Part shown: positions 1-9,251 of the stretch, piece by piece
How positions within the stretch are numbered: the first letter of the stretch is position 1
Layout of the letters: each line of letters begins with the position of its first letter
The notes under the pieces: generated by a model
Seen by the model: the letters and a program-made list of their open reading frames with translations, nothing else
Told to the model about the DNA's origin: nothing
Database searches by the model: none
Translations under genes and position numbers: made by a program
Assembly: GCF_032051675.1 (NCBI RefSeq)
Contig: NZ_CP116968.1
Location: 744,001 to 808,000 of the forward strand
Reading direction: 5' to 3'
Source of the DNA: Candidatus Nitrospira neomarina
GTDB taxonomy: Bacteria > Nitrospirota > Nitrospiria > Nitrospirales > UBA8639
DNA: 64,000 nt

Positions 1-288
1 ATTCTACCGCTGCTGGATCTTGGTGAAACCTTTCATATTCCTCGGGACCGGACTGATGAGGAATGCTATGTAGTAGTCGTCAAGATCGGGGAACAACAGT
101 TTGGAGTTGTGGTGAATCGATTGCGGGCACAAGAGGAGGTCGTGATTAAATCGTTGGGGGAATTTTTGGCAAACGTGAAGTGCGTGGCGGGAGCTACCAT
201 TACCGGGGATGGCAAAGTGGTGTTGATTCTGGATATGGCCGATTTAGTGCGGGAAGTGCAGGCGTCAACGTATACCGGTATGCGCTAA
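1..288 (+). CDS. cheA: Chemotaxis histidine kinase CheA, C-terminal fragment
   Basis: The window opens inside this gene; only the last 95 codons and the TAA stop are present. The visible part matches the C-terminal CheW-like (P5) regulatory domain of CheA: an 'LPLLDLGE' strand, 'VVNRLRAQEEVVIKSL', and the closing 'AGATITGDGKVVLILD' seen at the end of most CheA proteins. In the family this domain docks CheW and the receptor tips so that receptors control kinase activity. The next gene is cheV, which supports a chemotaxis operon. A stand-alone CheW cannot be fully excluded because the N-terminus is missing, but the ending motif favours CheA. Confidence 0.85.
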   Translation: MLPLLDLGETFHIPRDRTDEECYVVVVKIGEQQFGVVVNRLRAQEEVVIKSLGEFLANVKCVAGATITGDGKVVLILDMADLVREVQASTYTGMR

Positions 289-414
289 TCCGTCAGGCGT
301 GAATTGGATCTGAGTGGTCAGAGAAATTTTGTAGACGGACGGGCAATCGACTCAAAAGATAAAGATTGGACGAATGATACCTCCTGTGGTGAATGGAGGT
401 CTGAGGAGACCGTA

Positions 415-1350
415 ATGGCAAAATGGATGGCCGAAATTGACCAACGTACCGGACTTGCCGGTGCCAATAAGATGGAACTATTAATGTTTCATTTTGGGAC
501 GAGTGAAACCTACGGAATAAATGTGTTTAAGATTCGAGAAGTCATGAAGCTCCCACCCGTGGTGAAAATTCCCGATTCCGATCCTCGAATTCTGGGCCTG
601 GTGAATCTTCGTGGAGAAAATATTGCCTTAGTGGATTTGAAGCAGGCGATTGGACTTGGACCGTTGGATCCTGTTGGTGCGAAGTTGATCATTGCGGAGT
701 ATAACGATAACAAACAAGGATTTTTGGTCGCGGGTGTTGATCGGATCATCCGTATGTCGTGGGAACGTATTCAAATACCTCCGCCGATGGTCCAATCGAG
801 CCGGCAGGGGGCAGTCACGGCTATTACCAAATTAGAAGATGGCCGTATGGTGTTAATTTTGGATGTGGAAAAGGTCTTGGCCGAACTGCATCCACGAAGT
901 GAGGAAGAAGTTTTCGTTGGCATTGAACCGCACGAGGAATTAGCCGGGAAACGTGTCTTAGTTGCCGATGACTCGCTTGTGGCCAGAAAGCAAATTACCA
1001 AAACGTTAGAACGATTGGGAATGAAATACGAAGAAACACAAACGGGAAGAGAGGCGCTCACCCGTTTACGACAGTATGCGGAGTTGAGTGTCAAAACGGA
1101 GCGAACCATTTTTGATTTTGTCGTGGGTGTGATTACCGATATCGAAATGCCGGAAATGGATGGGTTTTCCCTGACGAAGGCTATCCGTGAAGATCCCCGA
1201 TTACAGGGTCTTCCGATTTTGATGCATTCTTCTTTGTCCGGCCAGTGCAATGTGGATAAGGGCAAGGCTTTGGGTGTGACAGATTATGTGACCAAATTTC
1301 ATCCAACGGACCTTCGTGACAAATTGGTTGAACATCTTGGAACGCCGTAG
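415..1350 (+). CDS. cheV: Chemotaxis coupling protein CheV (CheW domain plus receiver)
   Basis: A 311-residue protein with an N-terminal CheW-like domain (about residues 15-165, with 'VVKIPDSDPRILGLVNLRGE') and a C-terminal response-regulator receiver (about 180-311, with the acidic 'ADDS' cluster, the phospho-acceptor region 'ITDIEMPEMDG' and a late lysine in 'YVTKFHP'). CheV couples receptors to CheA and adapts through phosphorylation of its receiver. I chose the ATG at 415 because GAGGAG lies just upstream. An in-frame TTG at 304 would add 37 residues unlike the family and has no clear ribosome-binding site. The gene lies between cheA and a chemoreceptor gene, as expected for an array operon. 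Confidence 0.92.
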   Translation: MAKWMAEIDQRTGLAGANKMELLMFHFGTSETYGINVFKIREVMKLPPVVKIPDSDPRILGLVNLRGENIALVDLKQAIGLGPLDPVGAKLIIAEYNDNKQGFLVAGVDRIIRMSWERIQIPPPMVQSSRQGAVTAITKLEDGRMVLILDVEKVLAELHPRSEEEVFVGIEPHEELAGKRVLVADDSLVARKQITKTLERLGMKYEETQTGREALTRLRQYAELSVKTERTIFDFVVGVITDIEMPEMDGFSLTKAIREDPRLQGLPILMHSSLSGQCNVDKGKALGVTDYVTKFHPTDLRDKLVEHLGTP

Positions 1351-1455
1351 TGATTCGTGGTGCGGTTTCACAGGGAAAACGCATCGTTGGAGGGGATGAA
1401 AAAAATTTTACTGCCATAGGACGAGACACATGAAACGTGTATTAAGAGGATACCA

Positions 1456-3561
1456 ATGATGAAGGCGACGTGGAATGTAGGCATTACAACAAAGTTAGTC
1501 TGGATCCTTCTGTTTTTTTCGTTGATTCCTCTGAGTGTTCAGGTCTATTCATTGTTTCAGACTGCAGAGGTTTTGAAAAAGGAGGTTGGAGTCCAATACC
1601 AAGAGCTGGCGGAAGTGATTGTTGAAAAAATTCACCTCTATCTCGCTGAACGGGCCGCAGATGCTCAAATTCTGAGTCGGAGTACGTTTTCTGGCGTTCC
1701 GGAGCATCTGGGACAAGGTGTGAGTCCCTCATACGAATTAGTGCAGGTCTTGAATTCGTATGTTCAGATAACCGGGATGTACTCTCTGGTTCAAGTGGTA
1801 GATCTGGATGGGAATTTGATCGCTGTGAATGATCATGATGCAGAAGGCGTGCCTCTTCAGACGGAGAAATTGTATGGAAAAAATTATCGATCGACTCCGT
1901 GGTTTCGGGCCCTCCGAGGGGCCGGAGAGAGGGCCAGCCCGACAGATCCTTCTTCAAGAAGCGATGTGAGCCGAGAGGTCTTTGTGGAAAGCGTCATGCT
2001 AGATCCGGATGTGCAGGCACTCTTTCCCCGAGAGAGTGGTTTGACGATTGGGCTCTCTGTTCCTCTCTATGCTCATGGCCGAGTGGTTGGGTATGGGAGC
2101 CATCGTATGAAGTTTTCAAAGATTGAAGCTTTTTTTAAAGATGCATACCAGGATTTAAAGAAAGCCGGGTTTTCCCATGCGGACCTTATCCTGCAGGATG
2201 ACCAAGGTATGACGCTGCTGGAATATGCTCCGGCTGTCAATGGAACCGAAGAAGTGACTCACGATTTCGACAATGTGGTGTTTAAGGCAAATCTGGCTCA
2301 GTTGGGACTTGAAGCCGCACAATCCGCTGTTCAGGGCCAATCCGGAAACGCCAGGAATTTTCATCCCGGAACACAAACGAATCAAGTCATTGGTTTTAGT
2401 CCGATGTCCGGGGGAGCCCGATCTTTAGGACTGCATTGGTCGGTATTGGTGCAAGTTCCGGAGGATCAAGCGTTCAGTCATGTCAGCAGCCTGACGAACA
2501 AAACTTTGTTGGAGATGCTGGTGGGCCTTCTCGTGGTGGTCCCCATTGGGATTCTGATGGGAAGGAAAGTCGTGAGCCGATTGAAACCCGTGTGGGAAGT
2601 GGCGGCGAAAGCCTCGAAGGGGGATTTGACCCACCGGGTTCCCGTAAAGACTCAAGACGAACTCGGACAAATGGGTTTAGCTCTGAATAACTTGTTGGAT
2701 GAATTAAGTCGGATGCTCCTGCAAACCCGGAACGTCGCTCACTCCCTGTCTCAAGCGTCGGTCCAGTTGTCTTCGGTTGGCCATCAGGTCGTTCAGGCCA
2801 GCCAATCACAAGTTCACCAAGCCACTCAGGTGGCTGCAGCGGTGGAAGAAATGTCTGCCACGGCTATTGATATGGCCCGTCATACGCAGGCCCTGGCTTC
2901 GACGGCTACAGGAGTCAATGATTCAGCCGTCCGGGGTGGAGATGTGGTCGTCTCTTCTATTCATGGGATGGAATCGGTTTCAAGCCGCATACAGGAATCC
3001 GCCGGCCGTATTCAGAAATTAGGGCAACGCTCCAAAGATATCGGGGACATTATTGGAGTCATTGAAGATATTGCGGAACAGACGAATCTGTTGGCGCTCA
3101 ATGCTGCCATTGAAGCTGCCAGGGCAGGAGATCAGGGCCGAGGGTTTGCTGTGGTCGCAGATGAGGTTCGGAAGCTAGCCGAGCGAACGGGGAAGGCGAC
3201 AAAGGAAATTGCGATGGTCATCGAATCGGTACAGGCTGGAACTCACGAAGCGGTTCGTTCGATGGAAGCGGGTACGGAGGAAGCGCATTCCGGAATGGCC
3301 CTGGCCAGAGAAGCCGGAAATCGATTGACGGAGATTGTGCAAGGGGTTCAACGGGTGGTGGATATGATTCAACATTTTGCTGAATCGACGAAACAACAGT
3401 CTTCGGTCTCCGGACAAATCTCTTCGAGTATTCAACAGGTGGCGCAACTCAGTCAGGATAATGAAAGCCACATTCAGGGAGTGGCGACGGCCACCAAGCA
3501 GTTTGCGGCATTGGCGGACGACCTTCAAACATCCCTTAGTCGCTTTACGCTAAAAAGGTGA
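1456..3561 (+). CDS. Methyl-accepting chemotaxis protein with a large periplasmic sensor domain
   Basis: A 701-residue transmembrane chemoreceptor. A first membrane helix (about residues 12-35) is followed by a periplasmic region of about 310 residues that looks like a double-Cache sensor ('[20 protein letters not shown]', '[19 protein letters not shown]'). A second membrane helix (about 348-368) leads to a HAMP linker and then the long cytoplasmic coiled coil with the conserved tip '[20 protein letters not shown]' and '[18 protein letters not shown]'. Receptors of this type sense small molecules such as amino or organic acids and control CheA; the ligand cannot be read from the sequence. AAGAGGA precedes the tandem ATG ATG start. 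No pentapeptide tether for CheR/CheB is visible at the C-terminus. Confidence 0.93.
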   Translation: MMKATWNVGITTKLVWILLFFSLIPLSVQVYSLFQTAEVLKKEVGVQYQELAEVIVEKIHLYLAERAADAQILSRSTFSGVPEHLGQGVSPSYELVQVLNSYVQITGMYSLVQVVDLDGNLIAVNDHDAEGVPLQTEKLYGKNYRSTPWFRALRGAGERASPTDPSSRSDVSREVFVESVMLDPDVQALFPRESGLTIGLSVPLYAHGRVVGYGSHRMKFSKIEAFFKDAYQDLKKAGFSHADLILQDDQGMTLLEYAPAVNGTEEVTHDFDNVVFKANLAQLGLEAAQSAVQGQSGNARNFHPGTQTNQVIGFSPMSGGARSLGLHWSVLVQVPEDQAFSHVSSLTNKTLLEMLVGLLVVVPIGILMGRKVVSRLKPVWEVAAKASKGDLTHRVPVKTQDELGQMGLALNNLLDELSRMLLQTRNVAHSLSQASVQLSSVGHQVVQASQSQVHQATQVAAAVEEMSATAIDMARHTQALASTATGVNDSAVRGGDVVVSSIHGMESVSSRIQESAGRIQKLGQRSKDIGDIIGVIEDIAEQTNLLALNAAIEAARAGDQGRGFAVVADEVRKLAERTGKATKEIAMVIESVQAGTHEAVRSMEAGTEEAHSGMALAREAGNRLTEIVQGVQRVVDMIQHFAESTKQQSSVSGQISSSIQQVAQLSQDNESHIQGVATATKQFAALADDLQTSLSRFTLKR

Positions 3562-3601
3562 AGACATTTTTTGTTCGATGTGTCTCTCGTGAAAGAAGTG
3601 T

Positions 3602-5278
3602 ATGCAGCGTTTAAGGATTGGTCCAAAATTCGTTGTAAATCTGGGTGCGCTAGCCGTCGGATTAATTGTCTGTAGTCTAGGGGTGATTTATCAACTAGAG
3701 TTTGGCCGGTTGCAGATGATTTTGGAAGAACAAGGAAAGATTATTCAAGCCCAATTTGAAGTCACGAGAGCCTATATTGCCAAAAATTATGTGGGAAAAA
3801 TAAAACAATCGTCCATGGGTCCCAACCTGCATGTGTCTCGTGATCATGAGGAAGATTCCGATGCCATCCCTTTTCCCGCCACTGCCATACAGGAAATCGG
3901 CCAGAATTTGGGGGTGGGGGGAGTGTATCAGGCACGGCTCGTCAGCGATCAGCCGATGAATCCCGACAATGCACCGAAAGATACCTTTGAACAACAGGCT
4001 CTTGAGCGAATAAAGAATGGAGCGAAAATTTTCAGCAAAATTGAGTCGATCAACGGGGTTCCCACCTTTCGACGGGCGAGCGCAGATGTGGCTACCGTCG
4101 AAGCTTGTATAGGTTGTCATGGCGGGAAAACATTGGGAGATGTGCTTGGCGTGTTGTCCCTTTCAATTCCGATAACGCAGGCCAAAGAGGCGATGATCAG
4201 TTCGGTCCTCCAATCGGGGATGTTGATGATCGGGATCATCATCATTTTTCTGGGTGCGGTGTACTGGCTGGTTTACCGGCTTGTCCTGAAACCTCTTCAC
4301 ACCCTAATGGGCATCTCTCGTGCCATTGCACAGGGCGAAGGTGATCTGACGAAGCGAGTGTCAGTTGGAAAGGGATCTGATGAATTCGTGGAACTCAGTT
4401 ACGATCTCAATACGTTTATTGAAAAAATGCGGTTGGCGTTGTCATCCGTCAAGCATGTGACAAACCGCCTTGTGGGTTCCACTATGCAGCTTTCCACGAC
4501 GGCGGATGAAGTGGTTCAGGCTGCTGAAGGGCAAAATTCTCGTGTGATTCAGTCAGTTTCCACCGTGGAAGAAGTGTCAAGAACTGCGGGAGAAGTGGAG
4601 CAAAGTTCCACAGAAGCTGCACGCATTGCTCAGGAAACCGCCAAAGCTGCGCGAGGCGGACAGGAAGAGATGAACCAAACCGTGATGGGTATGCAACAGA
4701 TTTCTCATGCGGTGGTGCAGGCCGCAAATACTATTACTGCACTCGGGCGGTCTTCGGACCAAATTGGAAAAATCGTAAGTGTGATTGAAGATATTGCGGA
4801 TCAGACCAATTTATTGGCACTCAATGCGGCCATTGAGGCTGCGAGGGCGGGTGAACAGGGGCGAGGGTTCGCTGTGGTTGCCGATGAAGTGCGGAAATTA
4901 GCAGAACGGACAACCAAGGCGACTAAAGAAATTGGAGATATGATCCGGCAGATTCAGAAGGATACGCGAAGTGCTGTTTCATCAATGGATCAAGGTACAA
5001 GCCAGGTCGGCCTTGGGGTGGCCTTAGCCAATAAAACCGGAGGGGCCTTGGCAAACATTCATTCTATGATCAACGCGACGGTGGAGAAGATTCAACGAAT
5101 TGCCAATGCTACAAAAGAGCAATCCATGGCAACGCGACAAATTGCCAGCGATTTAGAATTTATGACCCAAACAACCCGTCAGACAACCAGTGGAGTTTTT
5201 CAGTCCGCCAAAGCTTGTCATGATTTGCGACTGTTGGCCGGGGATCTTCAGAAGTTGGTCGGATCAATTAAAGTGTAA
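3602..5278 (+). CDS. Methyl-accepting chemotaxis protein with haem-c-binding Tll0287-like sensor
   Basis: A 558-residue chemoreceptor. A first membrane helix (about residues 10-34) precedes a periplasmic domain of about 160 residues with '[20 protein letters not shown]', resembling the DUF3365/Tll0287-like domain. Its CxxCH motif (C169, C172, H173) is the signature for covalent haem c. A second helix (about 200-225), a HAMP segment and a full signalling coiled coil ('[20 protein letters not shown]') follow. The family pattern suggests sensing of redox state, oxygen, NO or another haem ligand; this is inference. It directly follows another receptor gene, with a purine-rich GAAAGAAG before the ATG. 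It probably belongs to the same chemotaxis operon. Confidence 0.9.
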   Translation: MQRLRIGPKFVVNLGALAVGLIVCSLGVIYQLEFGRLQMILEEQGKIIQAQFEVTRAYIAKNYVGKIKQSSMGPNLHVSRDHEEDSDAIPFPATAIQEIGQNLGVGGVYQARLVSDQPMNPDNAPKDTFEQQALERIKNGAKIFSKIESINGVPTFRRASADVATVEACIGCHGGKTLGDVLGVLSLSIPITQAKEAMISSVLQSGMLMIGIIIIFLGAVYWLVYRLVLKPLHTLMGISRAIAQGEGDLTKRVSVGKGSDEFVELSYDLNTFIEKMRLALSSVKHVTNRLVGSTMQLSTTADEVVQAAEGQNSRVIQSVSTVEEVSRTAGEVEQSSTEAARIAQETAKAARGGQEEMNQTVMGMQQISHAVVQAANTITALGRSSDQIGKIVSVIEDIADQTNLLALNAAIEAARAGEQGRGFAVVADEVRKLAERTTKATKEIGDMIRQIQKDTRSAVSSMDQGTSQVGLGVALANKTGGALANIHSMINATVEKIQRIANATKEQSMATRQIASDLEFMTQTTRQTTSGVFQSAKACHDLRLLAGDLQKLVGSIKV

Positions 5279-5316
5279 CTCAAGGATCCCCATGCCCGGT
5301 GAATGGTCAAAGAGCC

Positions 5317-5604
5317 CTAATGGGTGGAAGGGGGGTTCTGGTTGATCGAATCGTTGAACCCCGGTGACTGGTCGGTTGAGATCGAAGGAGGTAATTTCTT
5401 CTTGTCGACAACCTGTTCGAGCATGTTGACGGAGTCTTTGAGTAAATCCGCCGCGCAGGCCAAGGTGACATGTAATTGTTTCCAGGCCTCATCCCAGCGG
5501 CCCTCAAGTTGAAGGTCCTGGAAACGTCGATGTTGGTCTTGCAAAATGGCTTTTTTTGCATCAAGGAGTAACCGATCGGCTTGTGAGCTGGCGAGTCTGT
5601 CCAT
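5317..5604 (-). CDS. Small hypothetical protein next to chemoreceptors
   Basis: A 95-residue protein on the opposite strand to its neighbours. The first 65 residues are predicted helical and heptad-like ('RLLLDAKKAILQDQHRRFQD', 'DLLKDSVNMLEQVVDKKKLP'); the tail is rich in Pro, Ser and Asn. AAAGGA lies nine bases before the ATG, a good ribosome-binding site. It converges with the haem-type chemoreceptor gene, its 3' end lying 38 bases from that gene's stop. I do not recognise a family. The helical character and location suggest a small partner of the chemotaxis or flagellar machinery, but this is a guess from context. It could be a chance reading frame. Confidence 0.55.
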   Translation of the reverse strand: MDRLASSQADRLLLDAKKAILQDQHRRFQDLQLEGRWDEAWKQLHVTLACAADLLKDSVNMLEQVVDKKKLPPSISTDQSPGFNDSINQNPPSTH

Positions 5605-5831
5605 GTAATGAATCCTTTATTTAGAGACATGCTAATGAAGTAATAATGCTGTTCACCCTATCAGAGCCGTTCTTGAAGCCTCAAGGCTTGTACATTAAAC
5701 GTTGGTGGACAATGCGATGAATTATGTGAGATTGCTGTAGATTCTTACCTGCCTCTAAGGGAATCTAATAACTGTTAATGGAAAACAATGGAAATCATTG
5801 ACGCTCATGTAGGACATTTCGTGGCGGATGG

Positions 5832-6029
5832 ATGAATATGATCGAACTGTGGGGAATGGCATCGATCAAAAAGGAACTGTCTGTGGGGAGGAAAGTGATG
5901 CTGCGGAAAGCGGGGTCAGTCAGGCGGTTGGTTGCGTGGATGGGCCAGGTATTTGAAGGGCTTGGAGAAACCAAAAGCCCTGGCGATGTTGGGTGGCATC
6001 GGCTCTCACAGGGTAGGAACGGGGCATGA
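5832..6029 (+). CDS. Possible small protein upstream of cheW
   Basis: A 65-residue basic reading frame ending in an ATGA overlap with the first ATG of the following cheW, which would allow translational coupling. A weak GGCGGATGG precedes the first ATG, and a second in-frame ATG lies six bases later. The sequence is rich in Lys, Arg, Gly and Trp and I recognise no domain. The overlap is the main argument for a real gene; low complexity and short length argue against. It may simply be the transcribed leader of cheW. Confidence 0.3.
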   Translation: MNMIELWGMASIKKELSVGRKVMLRKAGSVRRLVAWMGQVFEGLGETKSPGDVGWHRLSQGRNGA

Positions 6030-6553
6030 GAGAGGCTCTTGACGCGTGTGGAGGGACACAAGGCATGCAGAAAACTTTGACGAAGGTATTACCTCATGAT
6101 GATTTTGAGGAGGACAGTGGAGTGGTTCTCCAAATGGTCAGTTTTCAGTTGGGGGACGAAGTCTTTGCTATTGATATCTTGGTGGTTCAGGAAATTATTC
6201 GTCTGCTGGATATTACCCAGGTTCCCAATGCCCCTCATTTTGTGGAAGGGGTAGTCAATCTGCGTGGAAAAGTCATTCCCATTATTAATCTTCGGGTTCG
6301 CTTTGGTCTGGCCGGGACTGAACCCACCAAGGATACCCGGATTGTGGTCGTGGAAATCGCGGATATGATTTTAGGATTTATCGTTGATTCTGTTGAAGAA
6401 GTCTTACGGCTGTCCGAAGAATGTATTGAACCCCCGCCCCCTACTAGTCGAGGAGGTGCTGAAGAATGTCATAAAGGGGTAGGGCGGGTGAATGGGTGCC
6501 TCGTGTTGTTGCTGGACCTTGAACGGTTGTTTAGTCATCGGTCCTTTGCATAA
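6026..6553 (+). CDS. cheW: Chemotaxis coupling protein CheW
   Basis: A single-domain CheW of 175 residues with an N-terminal tail of about 30 residues. The core has 'VSFQLGDEVFAIDILVVQEI', 'ITQVPNAPHFVEGVVNLRGK' and 'VIPIINLRVRFGL', the conserved CheW strands and the 'NLRG' turn that contacts CheA and receptors. It bridges chemoreceptors to CheA in the cytoplasmic array. Two starts are possible: ATG 6026 (AGGA upstream) and ATG 6065 (GGAGGG nine bases upstream); both leave the domain intact. motA starts 17 bases after the stop, so cheW, motA and motB are probably co-transcribed. Confidence 0.92.
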   Translation: MREALDACGGTQGMQKTLTKVLPHDDFEEDSGVVLQMVSFQLGDEVFAIDILVVQEIIRLLDITQVPNAPHFVEGVVNLRGKVIPIINLRVRFGLAGTEPTKDTRIVVVEIADMILGFIVDSVEEVLRLSEECIEPPPPTSRGGAEECHKGVGRVNGCLVLLLDLERLFSHRSFA

Positions 6554-6569
6554 GGAAGAATGGTCCATC

Positions 6570-7331
6570 ATGGATATTTTATCGGTATTGGGTATCCTGC
6601 TTTCGCTGGGCGCCATTGTAGGCGGACAACATTTGGAGGGCGGGCATTTAAGCTCCATTCTCCAAGGGACAGCCTTTTTGATTGTGATGGGAGGCACGTT
6701 GGGCGCGGTGATGCTGCAATTCCCTCTTCCAATTTTTCTGAAAGCTCTTTCCAGTGCCAGCATGGTGTTTGGAAATGTGAGCGTGGATATGAAGGGCATT
6801 ATTGCCAAAATTGTGGAGTTATCCAATATCAGCAGAAAACAGGGACTTTTGGCTTTGGAAGGGCAAATTAAAACATTGACGGATCCGTTAATGGCCAAAG
6901 GGGTGCAACTGGTGGTCGATGGGACGGAGCCGCACAAAATAAAGGAAATCCTGGAAGTGGAAGTCGAAATTTTTGAAGAAGAATTTGGAACGACGAGCAA
7001 GGTCTATGAAGCGTTTGGCGGATATGCGCCGTGTGTGGGGATTATTGGCGCCGTACTTGGTCTGATTCATGTGATGGAAAACTTGGCCGATCCTTCAGCA
7101 TTGGGTGGCGGGATCGCGGTGGCATTTGTAGCCACGGTCTATGGGGTGGGAGCTGCCAACCTCTTGTTTCTTCCTATGGGTAATAAAATTAAGTTAAAGG
7201 CTAAGACTTTGATCATCGCGAAAATAATGGTGATTGAAGGCCTTGTGTCCGTGGCCCAAGGGGAAAATCCACGAATGATTGAGGAGAAGCTGAGTGGATT
7301 TCTGTCCTCGGCGGAGAAAAATAAAAAGTAA
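6570..7331 (+). CDS. motA: Flagellar motor stator protein MotA
   Basis: A 253-residue inner-membrane protein with four predicted membrane helices, two near the N-terminus ('LGILLSLGAIVGGQ', 'TAFLIVMGGTLGAVML') and two after a large cytoplasmic loop. The signature 'YAPCVGIIGAVLGLIHVME' and the second conserved proline in 'FLPMGNKIKLKAK' mark the MotA/ExbB-type stator fold. Together with MotB it forms the ion channel that drives rotation. I chose ATG 6570, with AAGGAAG about 12 bases upstream; an earlier in-frame ATG at 6492 lies inside cheW and would add non-family residues. motB follows within 36 bases. Confidence 0.93.
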   Translation: MDILSVLGILLSLGAIVGGQHLEGGHLSSILQGTAFLIVMGGTLGAVMLQFPLPIFLKALSSASMVFGNVSVDMKGIIAKIVELSNISRKQGLLALEGQIKTLTDPLMAKGVQLVVDGTEPHKIKEILEVEVEIFEEEFGTTSKVYEAFGGYAPCVGIIGAVLGLIHVMENLADPSALGGGIAVAFVATVYGVGAANLLFLPMGNKIKLKAKTLIIAKIMVIEGLVSVAQGENPRMIEEKLSGFLSSAEKNKK

Positions 7332-7366
7332 AACGCTGACGGCCGGACGATCGGGGTGAGGGGCGT

Positions 7367-8107
7367 GTGAAGAAAAAACACGAGGAACATGAAAACCATG
7401 AACGATGGCTGGTTTCGTATGCAGATTTTATTACGTTACTGTTTGCTTTTTTTGTGGTGATGTATTCAGTCTCATCTGTCAATGAAGGGAAGTTCAAGGT
7501 CCTCAGCGAATCACTGGTGAGCTCCTTTAACAACAAAAAGACAGTAGGGGAACTTTCAATCGTGAATCTTCCCATAAATAAAAATATCCCCACTCAGGTT
7601 AAAGCGAAATCTTCTCCAGCGGAAAATGCCGGGGCCTTCCTAAGCGTGGCCAATGCCATTACTGCCGCGAACATTCCTCAAGGGGTGCAAATCACTACGA
7701 CGGAACGTGGGTTGAATATTCGGATCAAAGACGATGCGCTATTTCAAAGTGGAAGTGCCAGGCTGAATCCACAAATTATCGAATTTATCGATCTCCTTGC
7801 CGGACTCGTCAAAGAGTTGCCCAACCATATTTCCGTTGAAGGGCATACGGACAATCAGCCGATTCGATCGTCTCTCTATCCCTCGAATTGGGATCTTTCT
7901 ACTGCCAGGGCCAATACCCTGGTCCGCTATTTGATCGACCAGCATCATCTTGCTGATGAACGATTGTCTTCAACCGGCTATGCAGGGACCCGGCCTGTTG
8001 AGTTGAATGACACACCACAGGGTCAAGCCTCTAACCGTCGAGTAGAACTCATTGTGCTGAGGGGTACCCATTCCGACACCGAATTTTCACACCCCTACCT
8101 TCCCTAG
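7367..8107 (+). CDS. motB: Flagellar motor stator protein MotB
   Basis: A 246-residue protein starting at GTG, with a GAGGGG stretch just upstream. The short charged N-terminus and single membrane helix 'SYADFITLLFAFFVVMYS' carry the ion-binding aspartate D20. A plug/linker region follows, then an OmpA/MotB peptidoglycan-binding domain (about residues 125-235) with 'VEGHTDNQPI' and 'NWDLSTARA'. MotB anchors the stator to the cell wall and supplies the ion-binding carboxylate. The helix alone does not settle whether the motor uses H+ or Na+. Confidence 0.94.
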   Translation: MKKKHEEHENHERWLVSYADFITLLFAFFVVMYSVSSVNEGKFKVLSESLVSSFNNKKTVGELSIVNLPINKNIPTQVKAKSSPAENAGAFLSVANAITAANIPQGVQITTTERGLNIRIKDDALFQSGSARLNPQIIEFIDLLAGLVKELPNHISVEGHTDNQPIRSSLYPSNWDLSTARANTLVRYLIDQHHLADERLSSTGYAGTRPVELNDTPQGQASNRRVELIVLRGTHSDTEFSHPYLP

Positions 8108-8436
8108 AAAATATTCCACGATTCGACCGCAATTTCAGAACATCAGTTGATCCAATTTCGGCTTTTCGCTAGGCAGGATCTGGCCTATAAGGAAAGTAAT
8201 GCCGATAGGTGCCGCGTGGTGTCCGGGATTCCAATGCCTGGTAGTTTTAGATTTGAAGAGTTCAATAGGCAACAATTGCCAGTTCGAGCTCACGGGTGCC
8301 GGGTTTAAGGACTGAATGCTACCCCTCCGTAGAAAAACTTTCCATTCCGGTCTCTCTTCCGATCAAAATCCGTCTCTGTCTCTTATTGGCACATGCGTTG
8401 CAGAATTTCTCAGGTATTCACGTCAAGGAGGAAGCC
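8108..8436. other. Intergenic region between motB and flgF
   Basis: This 329-base stretch holds no convincing gene. Its right end carries the sigma-54-type promoter and the flgF ribosome-binding site (AAGGAGG-like, ending about four bases before the ATG). An upstream GCCGATAG at 8201-8208 resembles a sigma-28 -10 box but has no matching -35. I see no strong terminator after motB. Confidence 0.6.
8386..8402 (+). promoter_or_regulatory. Sigma-54 promoter for the flgF operon
   Basis: TTGGCAC-N4-GTTGCA has the invariant GG and GC dinucleotides separated by exactly ten bases and matches TGGCAC(N5)TTGC with no mismatch in the core. It lies 35 bases before the flgF ATG, and the predicted start site near 8414 leaves a short leader containing the ribosome-binding site. 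In many polar-flagellate bacteria RpoN with a FleQ/FlrC-type activator drives rod and ring genes; neither gene is in this window. Confidence 0.75.
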
Positions 8437-9156
8437 ATGAACCGAGGTATCTATCCGCCCTTAGCCGGGGCGATTACGCTTGAACACCGCATGGAAGTCC
8501 TTTCTCATAATATCGGGAATGTGCATACGACGGGATTTAAAAAAGACAAGCCGGTCTTCGCAACCATCCTGGGACAAACCTCAGGGCCTTCCGTGGCCGG
8601 AATAGATTTGTTTCCCCTGATGGATGCGCTTCCCCCTGATCGATCGCAAGGCACCTTGTATCAGACCGGGGAACCGTTAGATATAGGGTTGGAAGGCGAG
8701 GGGTTTTTGGTCGCCCAAACATCAGATGGATTGCGGTACTACCGTGGTGGAAAATTGTATCGGAATGCAAACGGAAACTTAGTGACCCATACCGGTGATC
8801 CACTTATGGGAAAGAAAGGGCCCATTACCCTTCCTCCTGGCGAGGTCGTGATTGGCGCTGATGGATCACTTTCCGTCAATAATCAGGTTGTAGACAGGTT
8901 ACGGTTGGAGAGGATTGCGGATGGACAAGAAACGGCCAAGGTGGGCAATTTGTTCTGGACCGTTCCAGCTCAGATCGTTCCGGATAAGCAGACAACGGTG
9001 CATCAAGGCATGTTGGAACAATCCAATGTCAATCCGTCCCTGGATATGGTTGAGTTGATCAAAGTGACCAGAGAATACGAACAAATGCAAAAAGCGATTA
9101 AAGCCATGGATGAACTAGCCGCCCAAGCCATACAGGCAGGCCGGGTTCAAGGGTAA
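8437..9156 (+). CDS. flgF: Flagellar basal-body proximal rod protein FlgF
   Basis: A 239-residue rod protein of the FlgF/FlgG family. It has the N-terminal rod motif ('LEHRMEVLSHNIGNVHTTGF'), a central region with 'PLDIGLEGEGFLVAQTSDG', and the C-terminal coiled segment 'NPSLDMVELIKVTREYEQMQ'. The shorter length and first position in the operon distinguish it from the next gene, flgG. I chose ATG 8437 because a strong AAGGAGG-type site lies directly upstream; an upstream in-frame start would extend through the sigma-54 promoter. It is exported by the flagellar type III system and builds the rod between MS ring and hook. Confidence 0.9.
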   Translation: MNRGIYPPLAGAITLEHRMEVLSHNIGNVHTTGFKKDKPVFATILGQTSGPSVAGIDLFPLMDALPPDRSQGTLYQTGEPLDIGLEGEGFLVAQTSDGLRYYRGGKLYRNANGNLVTHTGDPLMGKKGPITLPPGEVVIGADGSLSVNNQVVDRLRLERIADGQETAKVGNLFWTVPAQIVPDKQTTVHQGMLEQSNVNPSLDMVELIKVTREYEQMQKAIKAMDELAAQAIQAGRVQG

Positions 9157-9251
9157 TCCGAAACAGGGATGAGAAATGATCCAGGACCCTTTTGCTGTAT
9201 GAACAGTTTCTCGGGGCCAGCGAACACAGATAAAAAGGGGGAGCAACCACA

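Noticed and set aside
304-414. Longer CheV from TTG 304
   Set aside because: No ribosome-binding site and 37 non-family residues; ATG 415 has GAGGAG upstream.
5696-5721. Sigma-28-like TAAACGTT plus GCGATGAA upstream of cheW
   Set aside because: Spacing is ten bases and the -10 matches poorly; not convincing.
8201-8208. GCCGATAG resembling a sigma-28 -10 box before flgF
   Set aside because: No TAAAGTTT-like box at the right distance; a much better sigma-54 site lies downstream.
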